Assembly (NCBI GenBank): GCA_034401795.1
Contig: CM067367.1
Coordinates: forward strand, 85,702,079 to 85,766,078
Reading direction: 5' to 3'
From: Chaetoderma sp. LZ-2023a
Taxonomy: Eukaryota > Mollusca > Caudofoveata > Chaetodermatida > Chaetodermatidae
DNA: 64,000 nt
In this document: positions 22,878 through 33,278 of the stretch, in pieces
How positions within the stretch are numbered: the stretch's first letter is position 1
Layout: every line of letters begins with the position of its first letter
Notes under the pieces: model-generated
Told to the model about the DNA's origin: nothing
Seen by the model: only the letters and a program-made list of their open reading frames with translations
The model's database searches: none
Made by a program: the position numbers and the translations under genes

Positions 22878-22934
22878 GTACCTATTAGTCATCAGTACCT
22901 GTTACAGAAAAGTAATACATGAATACAGTAGTAA
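22878..22934 (+). repeat. Direct flanking repeat, left
   Basis: GTACCTATTAGTCATCAGTAC.. with a downstream cagtag. A diverged copy in the same orientation lies at 26726-26775, just outside the right inverted repeat of the PIN/FEN element. It is too long and too diverged to be a simple target duplication. Confidence 0.55.
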
Positions 22935-23091
22935 TAGTCCGGGAGCCAATTTTCAAAAGGGGTCTAGAAGAATGGTTTCGTAGCACACCCAGTATTCAGA
23001 AGGTGTGTCTCTATATTATGCTAGACCGATGTCTTGGGTATATTATGAGCCGTGTTGTACAAGAAAATTGTGGTATCACTAACCCGTGAGA
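22935..23091 (+). repeat. Left inverted repeat of PIN/FEN-CXC element
   Basis: Complementary to 26560-26708, with the best-conserved core GTAGCACACCCAGTATTC (reversed in the right copy as GAATACTGGGTGTGCTAC). Confidence 0.7.
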
Positions 23092-23429
23092 AGCCCATTT
23101 ACAATAGGTGTTGAATGTAGTTTTCAGACAATTTTCACAATGGTAAATCTTTCACAAACTTAAGCGCATGTTATATCAATACAATCTTAACCAAAATGGA
23201 AAGGAGTGATCGTATATCGCAGATTTATACATAATCAACCTCGTTTAAGACACGCGTATGTTGCTTTGTACATATTGGGGCACATAGGTCTTCTGATGAC
23301 TAGCAATACCTTAGCTACAACAATGCCCATGTTTTCTACATTTTTCATAATTAAACTTTTAACTGACATGCAGTGCATGTCTACACAAGCTGGCAGGACA
23401 TATTTATCACGTGAGCAAATGAGAGAATG

Positions 23430-26331
23430 TTACTCATCCGTGTCAGAGTCATCTTCGACAATTGTATGCTGAACATTGTCACACATTTCACCTCCCATAC
23501 AAAGGCATGCTTCAGTGCAGAGTAGATTGTTAGCCTTGCATTGACAGAGATCTGTTCTTTTGCAGGCAGACTTTTGACATCTACATGATGTGAGTTCAAT
23601 TAATCCAAATGGAGCAGGATCCTTTGACATTAGAACATGCTTGAGTAGACCATCCACTATACTCCAGCCATGTCCATTTGGAGATGGAAGATTCTGAACA
23701 GCTTGCAATGAACGTCTCCAAACAAGAGCTTGAAAATTGGCCCTTTCGGTGTGATGCTTTAGACTATTCGATGTAGGTGTAAGATTTTCATTTCTTTGTC
23801 TCTTTTGACAAAAGAGCCAATAACGGGTTTCATCAGCTGTCTTTCCCACATCCCTGGTGGTATACAACTCACAGACAAGTTTCTCACATAGAATTGCAGT
23901 ATTTGGTGATAAGTCAACATGTTCGCCGAGTTGGGCTAAGCTAAGCTGATGACATTCAGATGACTTTAAGAGATTGAATGGTTTTCTCTTAGCGACTCCA
24001 AATAATGCACTAGTGCTATCACAACCTGTAAGAGAATGAAACCCAGGCAAAGACAGACAGATAGCTGGGCCCAGTACTTGGGCAACTGTATGTATTGGTA
24101 TGTATCGCAATTTGTCCTTTGTGCCCGTACGGAACCATAGTTCAGAACAGTGAAGCGAACGATACGTATATATACTAAGTACTGCCACGTCTGTATCAGG
24201 AGACTGTATAACAACACGCATGTGGTCTTTTGAAGCGTGTAGCGCGTGCAACATCATACGCGTATCTGCTTCCTCGTGATCTGATCGAAGTTCTTCCAAA
24301 TACGACGAATTGTTCGCTGAAATGACAACAACATCCATTCCATCGTTAAAGCTACCAGCAAGAATGACGCAATTGTCGGCAGATAGCATATTTGGACCAG
24401 TATCACGCCACCGCTTGCTGAGAAGTGCAACCAGGTTACTTTTGTTGCTTGGATTGCTGATGTACTTGGCCCATTACTTTGGAACGTGAGTATTTTCTCC
24501 AGCAATCTTTACTTCCAATGCTGTTGATGACCCACGTTTTAGCCGCTCTTCCGCTTTGAGAGATTCCAGTCTATCATATCTGTCAAAAACTATATCTACT
24601 CTGTTGCAGTCTTCTTGATTCAGTGGAACTGTAAAGATGTGCCAGTATTTATCAGCCAATTCTCCAAATGTAGACGTACCTCCAGTTTTAACCATTTGCA
24701 CAATTGCCATGCCATCTACTACATAAGCTGTTGCGCCTGTCTTGTCAACAGGTGGAAGCCGTCCATCAACATTTGCTTCCTTTTCTAGTTCACTTAACAA
24801 AACACTTTTCACTTTCTTTCTTAGAGTCTCATCCGTATGTGACAATGATAGTGGAACAGCAGACAGTTCATACGTCATCACTAGTTTTAAATCAACATCT
24901 CTGGACCTTGCGGCAATAATTAATCGACCAAATAGTTCGCGGTCAGATCTCACATTGTGAATTTTTTCATCATTTGTTTTGAGTTTTTTCTTCTGTGCTA
25001 GGCTGGCAAATGTTTTAAGTTTTAAGTGTGGCAACGTGTCCCAAAAGCTTTTCGTGTTAGTGTCCAGCCGCTCCTGAACAAAATTGTCCATAATCTTCTT
25101 ACCAATGTCACAGGTGGAAACAAGTCTCTTGGCGATTTCACTAGGCAATACCACGCCAGTTGCAATGTTTACAAGCGGAAGACACTCGCTGTCGTCGTTT
25201 TCCGCAATATTAAAGGGATTGGTCATTATATCTGATGAGAACATCGAAAGTATCTTCTGCACATCGGTTTCATCCCTGTTCATTCGATTAGTCCCCATTT
25301 CCTTATGAACTCCAAACATGTGACTATCTTGTAACCCACACATTTGCTTTGTGACCGTTGTTATGGCTGTCCTCTCGTGGCTAGTTAAAAACCACATCTC
25401 CAGAGCTCCTGGCTTTTGTGTTATTCCAATAATACCACCTCGCTTTTTGGAATCCAAGTTAATCGATTGCTCTAAGGCCATATCTGTCCACACTTGATTG
25501 AATGGATGGTGTGAGCGACTTACGGAATGATTTCCATTCAAGAATTGTTCATGTACATGGGGATGTGTACTTGGAAGCATCTTCATGTCCGCAAGATATA
25601 TTGGTAGCCATCTTGCATAATTGGTTCTGTCCATGCTGTAGAAATATGGCGCCATAGCAGCAGTAGCAGATAGGTGTGCCTGCCAATCTCCAGTTATCTC
25701 AGCTCCTATGAATCCAAGCAGCAGCTCTACCATATGAATATATGAGTTCCAAAATGCGAACAGGTGTGATTTCGAGCTTGACTCAACTTTAAAGGATTTG
25801 AACAGCTGTTGCAATTTATTCACGTACATACACACCTCTTTGAAATGTTCTTGCAGTGCGTCTAAGTCGTCAATGCCGCTTCGGCACATCTTAATTTTCC
25901 CATCCAGACTCTCCAAATCTGTTGGAGTAATGTGGTCTTCATGTTGTCCATTTTGTTGAACCCATTTGGAAAAAGACTGCCATTGTAATCGCAGCAGCGC
26001 TTCCAGAACCAATTTGTGAGCCCTCACTCCTCGATTATATGACTTCCCTTTAAGTAGAGCAGCAGCCGTGCTGCCACCATATGTGTTGGCCTCTATGAGG
26101 AGATCTTCTAAGCCAGAGTCATCAAACATCTTTCCAATAACAGCTAAGTAGTTTAGCGCAATGTGGAATCCCCCCAGTCTGATCACAGTGTCATTAAACT
26201 CTTCTTTATATCGCCACTGTATCTCCTTTGCCTTGACTTTATGGCCAAGTCGAATGTAATGACCGAGTCATTCTGTCCTAGTGTTGTCATCATTCTTTGA
26301 ACTTGTTTCATGACTGCTGGATATACAGATT
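23430..26331 (-). pseudogene. PIN/FEN-like nuclease with C-terminal CXC domain (repetitive gene)
   Basis: The frame opening at 26186 runs 570 codons to TAA at 24474 and continues in the same frame to 23430, so one nonsense codon splits an otherwise long protein. Upstream, KAKEIQWRYKEEFNDT joins VIRLGGFH across a frameshift near 26240. The LGGFH/SGLEDLLIEA/KSYNRGVRAHK block is the usual start of a multicopy protein family of marine invertebrates. VVDGMAIVQ (about 489) and VFDRYD (about 533) fit the first acidic strand of a PIN/FEN fold. After the stop come HEEADTR, SPDTDV and TGCDSTS, matching in order the EAEA, ED.D and GCDY motifs of FEN-type nucleases. The end is a tesmin/TSO1-like CXC domain of spaced cysteines (about 35 residues), then an acidic tail. 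A DNA-binding nuclease role is inferred. Confidence 0.8.
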
Positions 26332-26348
26332 CTATGATGGAGTTAGTA
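26329..26348 (-). promoter_or_regulatory. Putative 3' splice site with TACTAAC branch point
   Basis: On the minus strand a perfect TACTAAC (26348-26342) is followed by TCCATCATAG, with AG at 26333-26332. The exon then begins AATCTGTATATCC and enters the coding frame leading to the nuclease. The spacing is short (about 10 bases) but workable. It suggests an upstream exon or that the 5' part was lost. Confidence 0.4.
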
Positions 26349-26559
26349 TACATACATAAAATATAACCTTCACATTTCACCCTCGCCTTTGGTATATGCA
26401 TGCAAAATATATGTTGGATATATGTTAGGTCGATATCCGTCTAAATATCATATATGGTGAATCTAATACGATATAACTTTGAGTTATGACACGATCATGC
26501 TTATATCGTTGTGCACTGTGGATACAGCCAAAGCCTAGACCCCCTATGCAAAGAAATCA

Positions 26560-26708
26560 GGATAACTAATTAGTGCTACCACAATTTGTTTGTACAACAG
26601 GGCTTAAAATGTGTGGGACATGTCCCCCAAGCCACAGCAAGTGTCAGACCTTCCGAATACTGGGTGTGCTACGTCACGATTCTGACCTAGCTTTAGCTCC
26701 TGGACTAT
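26560..26708 (+). repeat. Right inverted repeat of PIN/FEN-CXC element
   Basis: Reverse complement of the left arm at 22935-23091. It includes CTACCACAATTTG..TTGTACAACA and CGAATACTGGGTGTGCTACG, ending GGACTATA. Confidence 0.7.
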
Positions 26709-26894
26709 AATATAACAATAACGGAGTACCTGTTAGTCATCGGTACGGAAAAAGTTCTGGAATCACAGTAGTTGAAGCGTCTTACATTTTGAAGATTTTG
26801 GATCTCCGTGTTCTGACTCAAGATTACTTCGGTGGTCCCGCTTCGATATCGGCAAGCTTATGATGTAACGGTTGCTGTGACAACTGGCTAGCCG

Positions 26895-27062
26895 ATGGCG
26901 GAGAAGGATTCAGAACAGTCTGGCTCGCCTCGTCGAGAAGATGATAATGACGATATTTATTATAAGACTGCTGGGCCTATTCTGACTAAGAAGATCAGGC
27001 AAGGATCGGATGTTGCTTCCGACTCAGTGTTCAGATTCCTAATGCTACTTGCTACTGGATAG
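26895..27062 (+). CDS. Small acidic ORF (55 codons), unknown
   Basis: ATG at 26895 opens MAEKDSEQSGSPRREDDNDD and goes on to a TKKIRQGSDVASDSVF stretch before TAG at 27060-27062. The composition (Ser, Asp, Glu, Arg, Lys) looks like a real disordered N-terminus rather than random translation. It lies just outside the right inverted repeat and runs into an AT-rich LTR-like segment. It may be exon 1 or a Gag start of a retroelement. I do not recognise it. Confidence 0.3.
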   Translation: MAEKDSEQSGSPRREDDNDDIYYKTAGPILTKKIRQGSDVASDSVFRFLMLLATG

Positions 27063-28240
27063 AGTAAACCAAACTATTGTCTCACATAAACGTAAGATGA
27101 TGTGTTTATTAAAGCTAACTGTACAGAATTTTACAAGGTAATTTAGATTGGAGCAATATCGCTCAAACAATGGACTAGTACCTACTGGTACAAAACAAGT
27201 AAGTTCCTACTGCTATTCTATAGCTACTTACAAAAACTGAACATCAACGATATGTTCAGTGAATCGAGATGATGGATTGATTAACTTCCTATAACTGAAA
27301 GTGTATCTCTTATAGTCTTCAGAATCTCTGATTCTGAGGTTCTATACATATCTAGATAATGAGATTCTTGCTGAATCCGTTTTAATGATTCTTCTAGGTA
27401 CGTTATAAGCACAGCTTATCAGTCCATCAATCAACTTCTGCTTATCCCTTCCTAGAAGTTCCTATCTAACAAATGTTGGTAGTTCTAACCAATCAACGAT
27501 CCCTTTCATTTCGATGTTAACTACAAAACCTATTCTATATAATTCTTTGCTACAGAGTTTGATCGACGCTCATTGATCGTGACGTCATTCTGACCAATCA
27601 AACTCTGTGCTATTCTTCTATGGAGATGATGCCTCACATAGACAAAGTGGTGGTAACCGGTTCTGATTTGATGCGATCTGTCAGCTAACTAACAACATTA
27701 CAGAATGTGTTGTTGTAGCATACCATTGTATGAGTGATATATAGTTGATATACAAATTTCGATTATGTTATTAATTCCTACATGACGCTACAATGTCCAT
27801 GTCCTGTCCATTGCCTATTGACGGATAAGCCTGTAGGATACTAGGGTGAATAGGCACCTGAGCTGTATGTTCTCATTGCCAGCTGATATTGTTTCATTCT
27901 CATGTGAGAATCTAGATTGCCTACGTCATCAACTACATCCATTTGTCACATTCGATTCCACTGATTATTATGCTTCGATTATTTTCTAAATTATTGATCC
28001 AAACGACTGCTGAATATTATAAAAGTGTGTGCCGACTGCACAGCCACAACTTTCATCTAAACTATTTCCAAATACACATCAACTAAGAACCGTAGGATCT
28101 ATTCTAATCAATTCGACTATTTCAGTTATGATTATAAAACTATATCCAACAAGTTTCAGTGTGCTAAATTCATACATCATCCATTTACTGGAAATTTAAC
28201 ATCATCCGCACTGCTGATGTGATTACTAAGTTAAATATAA
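27063..28240 (-). repeat. LTR-like noncoding segment
   Basis: Long AT-rich noncoding sequence with a CRE TGACGTCA at 27580-27587, a nearby CCAAT box (ATTGG on the minus strand) and, on the minus strand further on, TATATAG-like sequence and an AATAAA-type signal (TTTAATAAAC near 27103). The order fits an LTR read on the minus strand. No partner LTR is in the window, so this is weak. Confidence 0.3.
27552..27608. repeat. 12-bp inverted repeat around a CRE
   Basis: ACAGAGTTTGAT at 27552-27563 is the complement of ATCAAACTCTGT at 27597-27608. The loop holds TGACGTCA and ACCAAT. It may be a structured promoter element. Confidence 0.6.
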
Positions 28241-28871
28241 AGAATAAAATGTCAACCGGTCCATTAGCTCACCTGGTGTTTTCAAAGTATAATTTCTTCG
28301 GGACTTACTCGGAAATATAAGACATCCGGCGAGGTCATGACTCCCACAAGACAATCCCATACTTACAATTTGGAACGTCAGATGGCACGATGCGGAAGTC
28401 AGCTGCTAGGAAAAGCTGCAGGCTAACTGTTTGATGTGGCTCTTTCTCAGGAATGGTGAAGAAGGACATTCGCGGTTGTGGATGGCTAGCAGTTGGTGTA
28501 GTTTGGATCGACAGGGCAGGTGCCGGCCGTACCAGCTAAGCTGGGTACGCGCAGCCCGTCCTGGATTCCTTCCATGAACATGCCCCTTTAGCCCCCTGGG
28601 TAGAGCTATAAGTGTATATGGGCCTATGAGAGAGATTGCGTTGTAAAAACGACTAAGTTCGTTAAAGCGCGTAGCGTACATTGTAATCCTTTCTAATTAC
28701 TGAGTCCCGCCGAATCTGGCATTAATCAAGTCCAGAATTCGACGGGCTTTCCGAAACTGTAAACCATTTCAAAATCGGTTGAGGAATGGCTTTTTGATTA
28801 TCTTGAACATATTGCTGGGACGTCGTAACCACGTGTATGCAGAAATTCTAGAATGTTCTAGAACATTCGGC

Positions 28872-28925
28872 TGCGTCATTATTAGCAACGCGCTGATTGG
28901 CTAGTGCTCGACCGGTAGTATAAAA
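28872..28925 (+). promoter_or_regulatory. Promoter-like block of X copy B
   Basis: A CRE-like TGCGTCAT at 28872-28879, CCAAT-type GATTGGCT at 28895-28902 and TATAAAA at 28919-28925. The same elements recur in copies A and C, although here the CRE-like site precedes the CCAAT element. Confidence 0.55.
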
Positions 28926-31702
28926 GGAGATGAAATCCAGAACTCGAGAGCCAGGGGCAGAATAGGTTGGATCTGTATGCATCTACTATCAGCAAGACAG
29001 GCATTAAGCAGATCACTTCTGTTTCGGGAGGTTTCTCTTCCGTAGCCACAGCAGCAATCCAACCCACCGCACTAAAGCAATTTTGTATCTCCCGATTGTA
29101 CGGGAGCAATTTTCTTTTGGAACTGTTGAACACAAACTTGCAGTGAGGCCTTTCCCGGCCTGAATATGTGATTCTACAGATGTAGAGGCAGCGATGTTCC
29201 TTGGTGGATGACTCGCTGAATCTGCCGGCCACACCGAACAGTGGTTATCCAACCTACTCAGCACTGCTGTCGTGCAGGTTTATTTTAACTTTTTGACAGC
29301 AGCAAGTAAACTTTGCCCGGTACGTCTCCAGAGCTAACTGACTTACCCCGCACCGTTAAGATTAGTTATGTATCTTCATCCGTATTCAACAACCCCCCCC
29401 CCCGTTTATGAACGGGTTGTTATTAACTTTCATCCATACCATCGGTGTACGGGAACTTTCGTCTTAGTAGAAATGTTATTGTATCTCCTACTGACTACTC
29501 GTTAGACATTCTATATTGTGATTACAGTCCTGAGTTCGATCCGCTCCCGTCCTGGACTGCATGCGGAAATCCTGTCTGTGGGAACTGATATTCGGGGACT
29601 TTCCAGCTTCCAGAGAACGTGTCTACTCACATCACACCAAGGATGTTGTATTAATTTCAGTAACACGATAGCCCATGCTTAAGAATGGCTACCGATTATT
29701 CAAGTAACTATACTTAACATTTTAATTATTCCGTTGATTACAGATTTGGTAATTATACTTTATCTGTATAGACGGTCCCGATGACTAAAAGGCACCGTAA
29801 CGGTCTTAGGACCGCTAGTTATGATTTCTGTATCTGTTTATAGTTATTCTTGTTTTCTGTAATGGGTTTTTACTAACCACACCATAGTGGGTTTCTCAAC
29901 CTGTACTTTATATATTATTCTGATCATTTTACATTGTATTGTTTATTCTGGTTGGTTTTATATATGGCAAGTAGCCATCAGTTTATATGTTTTGTTTATC
30001 TATAGAAAAATATAGGACTGCAGTGCACGTAAGAAACACTATACAGCAATATTTATATATGCAGCACGTTCTCCCGCCCCCAACAATTTTTCACTGAGGT
30101 CGCTGTCCATGCTATGACTCTGTTTAGCCCGGCATGCTACTGACTAAAAACCTTTCTATTTAGCTCGATAGGATAGGTTTAATATGATTAGAGACAATTT
30201 CTTCATTAGGAGACACCTGGTGTACACCTCTTTTCCGGTAGTTGCGATAATTTAGCCCCACACTCCGGCAAGGTTGTGTAAAATTGACCAATTTACTTAA
30301 TGGGCTCATGTTTATAAGTTATTGTCTCTCTTCATGGTCCACTAAGCCTTATGGTTTCTTAATTGTTTGGATGCCCCTATCCGCACCATGGACTGATCCG
30401 ACCCTGGGAAACTATGGGGGTTTCCGAGCGGTGATGACCAGGGTGGGGTGTCACACACATTTCCCGCGTATCTTCTGATACTTAGCAATTAGTTATCCTT
30501 GCCAAGGTAGGAGGCACTGCGAAAACATATCTTAATTATTATTTCCTTTTATCTGCTGGACAATCCCCCCCACACTGCAGTGCATAACTGGGCAACTTGC
30601 GTTTAAACCTAACGTCAGGTTAAAAAGATAGCTCCGTAGGACCTGGTGACGGGCGAGATGCGCATCCCCACCGAATTCCATAAGAATGTCTGGGCATGAT
30701 ATTAAGATCTGCCACGCCCTCGCGGGAAAGACATTCACGGTGGGTATTCGTCTGTCTTACCCCCACCATAACGATAGATCAGTTGCCTAAACTTGCTTTT
30801 GTGAAAAGTAACCAATATCCTGTGACGTTTTATGTGGTTACGGAGCAAGATGTCCGGATTCTTACCCAGTTCGGAGATCTTGTGAAGTAACATGTATGCA
30901 CGCTGTACTCAGTATTGATGTCTTATGGCATCCGTTCTCAATGACAGCCGTATCTAAAGGCTAGGTAGACGCCAGCCATTTGTGGCCTAAAATAGTTCTT
31001 GTCTATAAAAACTAAATATTAGGTTAGGCATGGAAGAAGGCCCGCATAAATAAAAGTGGCAACTACTAATTCAGCATATTGAAAACTACATAAGACAGTG
31101 ACGTGGGACTCCTTCGGGAATCGCCCGTCCCGCCGTCACGTAAAACAGCACGCAACCTTATAGTCATACTTTCACTAAGTATGGTCTTTTCTTCATAGCA
31201 TTTTGGTTGAATATTAGAGTAAGCCCCTTTTGGCCAATACTCTTCTCCCGCTTTAAGCGATGGTGGCATTTTTCTGTGACGGAGGCCCGCACGAGGCACT
31301 TGCCTCTCACAAGGATTCAGTGGCAACGGCCTACGCGAGGATAATACTCCTCACACAAACTAGCACTAGGAGTAGTGCTCACATGAGGCACATGGCTTTT
31401 CGACACTATAAAAGATAATTTTCTTTCCTTTCAGCTTAGAGGTATAATAGCTTATATTAAGTTAATTAGTTATCTCGTGTATGGGAGCCTCCCTTGCGGG
31501 GATACCTATGCAGACCTACGAGTCTGTGTGGTACCTCCGGGAGCAACACGTTTAAAAGTTCATCAGGCTGTCTCTATGTCTTTTCGTATGCTCATTTTTA
31601 TCTAGCATACTTGATGGTCTGTTTTAGGTAAAATCATTGTATAGACTTCTTTTAATTAGGTCACCAATCAAGTCTTGTAAGTCCATAGATCACGAAATTG
31701 CT

Positions 31703-31825
31703 ATGTACATGCATACCGGTGACACAAACTCTTGGGATGAGACTGTAGTGTTTAATGTTCGTGACGATGGTCACACGGCCCCACCGGAACGATTAAGTTC
31801 CACCGGCCTTAGGAGCCGGTCTTAG
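31703..31825 (+). CDS. Short TNSxDETV ORF of X family, copy B
   Basis: From ATG at 31703 the peptide reads MYMHTGDTNSWDETVVFN, then DGHTAP and STGLRS, ending at TAG 31823-31825. The frame extends upstream to 31637 without homology to copy A, so the ATG near the conserved HTxDTNS is preferred. Codon differences from copy A are mainly synonymous across TNSxDETVxFN. Beyond the stop, TPRPEAN resembles TPRSTAN after the stop of copy A, so both are broken N-termini of one longer unknown protein. Confidence 0.5.
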   Translation: MYMHTGDTNSWDETVVFNVRDDGHTAPPERLSSTGLRSRS

Positions 31826-32065
31826 TTACCCATAGGGCAGTATCACACAGGATCCGTGACCCCGAGACCAGAAGCTAACCAACATCATCACTCGTTGTGC
31901 ACATGCATCACGGCGAGTCGACACCAGACACCGGAACGGCCTGACACTAACCCGCGAGCTACATTAGTCATGCCTATGAACAAAGTTAATAATTTAAGGG
32001 GTGTTTTGAAAGTTCCATACTGGTGTGGAAGTTGAAAACTGCCCTGTAGTTTTGAAGGGCCATGG

Positions 32066-32308
32066 ATGAAAGTTAATAATGTGGATGCATTCGGCGGATC
32101 ACAAGATGAGATGCATCACATAGCTCGTGCAATGCATCGGGCAATGTCCCCTAACTGTGGTCGAAATGTTGAACACAAAACATGTGCAGATTTGATTTAC
32201 CACTGGTTGGCATGGTATGGCAGATCTGGCGAGTTATCCATTGAGTACATCACTCGCCCTACATACTCTGACAAGCTTACATCAGGGCCAACAGGACTAT
32301 CAACATGA
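32066..32308 (+). CDS. X-family coding fragment, copy B
   Basis: An 80-codon ORF, with MHHIARAMHRAMSPNCGRN, then CADLIYHWLAWYGRSG and a final SGPTGLST. The spacing from TNSxDETV and the H..C.D....W pattern resemble 19646-19924 of fragment E. The product is unknown. Confidence 0.35.
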   Translation: MKVNNVDAFGGSQDEMHHIARAMHRAMSPNCGRNVEHKTCADLIYHWLAWYGRSGELSIEYITRPTYSDKLTSGPTGLST

Positions 32309-32329
32309 AAGCCCCTCTGCGGTTGGTAG

Positions 32330-33140
32330 CCTGGGTCGCCTTACATAAATATTATTATTGCCCCTGGGTGATATCTTTCCGGAAGCATACAAAAACTGCG
32401 ATGCGGATGTGGTGGTTAGTACCCCAGAGACGAGTGCTGAAAACCAAGAGGCACCACAGTAGGCTATAGGGAGGCCACTATACGGTATGCAGCTAACGTC
32501 AACTCGCTATTCTCAGACCAGGTACCTTACCACCACCTTCTCTTTCTCGACTGCCCCTGATTCTAATTTTCCAGTGCCTTTTATACCACTCATGACGTCA
32601 CAGCTGGCGCGCCACAGCCAATCAGCGAGCAAGATACAGAGGCAGGGAAGCGATCCACATGACACGCTCTCGTAGCCATGCAAGTATATGCTTACGCTAA
32701 GCCTATGGGGAAGCATATTTATTTTGAAAGGAATTTGCTGGTTCAATTAAAGATAACTCGGCCATTCCTGGACCGATTTTAAAATAGTAACAAGATTTGG
32801 AATCCCCGCTTCATTCTGATCCTGATCTAGTTCAAGATCGACGAGAATAGTAGAAATTTAAGGAACTACCTGTACCAACTCGGTACCAAATATGATTCTT
32901 TTTCTCTCCAATGCTAACGCGCATTGGCAAGCAATCTCTGACACTCATGCATGTGTGCTAGGCGATCTCACAAACGTAGTCGTTTTACGAACCTCTCCTA
33001 TATGGCATTATACACACGTACTATCCTACCCAGGGGAGGTGCGTGCTTGGAATGTACCCGGTCTGTACTCAGACAGGCTGGGACAGTTTGTACCTGACTG
33101 GTCGATCCGTGCTGCACAATTACAATTATGGTAACATATT
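32330..33140 (-). repeat. X family, copy C, adjoining gypsy element 2
   Basis: On the minus strand 33060-32740 matches 1990-2310 of copy A and the start of copy B. The promoter block follows at 32623-32579. The copy begins within about 130 bp of the end of gypsy element 2, in the same orientation, which is where a 3' LTR would lie. A matching relation exists between the plus-strand gypsy tail at 1-1250 and copy A. X may therefore be the LTR-plus-leader of this gypsy lineage. Copy C fades near 32330. Confidence 0.5.
32579..32623 (-). promoter_or_regulatory. Promoter-like block of X copy C
   Basis: Minus strand: GATTGGCT at 32623-32616, TGACGTCA at 32600-32593 and TATAAAA at 32585-32579. This is the best-preserved version, with intact CCAAT, CRE and TATA motifs. 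Confidence 0.6.
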
Positions 33141-33180
33141 AATTATGTGACCATAGCCATATAAATTAGTTTACCCATCC

Positions 33181-33205
33181 TTACATAGCAGTATCAGAGC
33201 TGGTT
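33181..33205 (+). other. Possible tRNA primer-binding-like phrase
   Basis: GCAGTATCAGAGCTGGTTTGG resembles the initiator-Met primer site used by some retroelements (TGGTATCAGAGC). The flanking layout does not clearly support a plus-strand LTR ending here, so this is a weak note. Confidence 0.15.
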
Positions 33206-33278
33206 TGGCGCCACATAATTGTATTTATATAAGATGATAACATAATAATAAAAAGATTGTTATTAAGATCCAGTCTTC

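Larger units (their letters stand above)
22935..26708 (-). mobile_element. Inverted-repeat-bounded element carrying a PIN/FEN-CXC gene
   Basis: 22935-23091 is complementary to 26560-26708. Both ends read inward TAGTCC.GGAGC, then CGTAGCACACCCAGTATTC.GAAGGT, then GGCT/GCC-type spacer, then TTGTACAA..AAATTGTGGTA.CACTAA. The arms enclose the single gene at 23430-26331. A protein-coding region centred between inverted repeats of about 150 bp suggests a DNA transposon or a captured gene cassette. No transposase with a recognisable DDE core was found in it. A clean target duplication was not identified. Confidence 0.65.
28400..32310 (+). repeat. X family, copy B (leader, promoter, coding start)
   Basis: 28400-28960 matches copies A and C (tgtagt..ggatcgac.gg.cagg, then attgc.ttgtaaaa, then the promoter block). 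30090-30730 matches copy D. 31000-31560 matches copies A and D. The TNSxDETV ORF follows at 31703 and a further coding-like piece at 32066-32308. The stretch 29270-30080 has no counterpart in copy A and includes a poly-C run near 29393, so it may be a lineage-specific part or an insertion. Confidence 0.55.

Noticed and set aside
23430..26331. Ordinary host gene interpretation for the PIN/FEN-CXC gene
   Set aside because: The family is multicopy, the copy is broken and it lies between inverted repeats; a mobile or multicopy origin fits better, though host origin is not excluded.
29521..29560. Possible tRNA gene from a GAGTTCGATCC B-box-like sequence
   Set aside because: No A box or cloverleaf could be drawn upstream.
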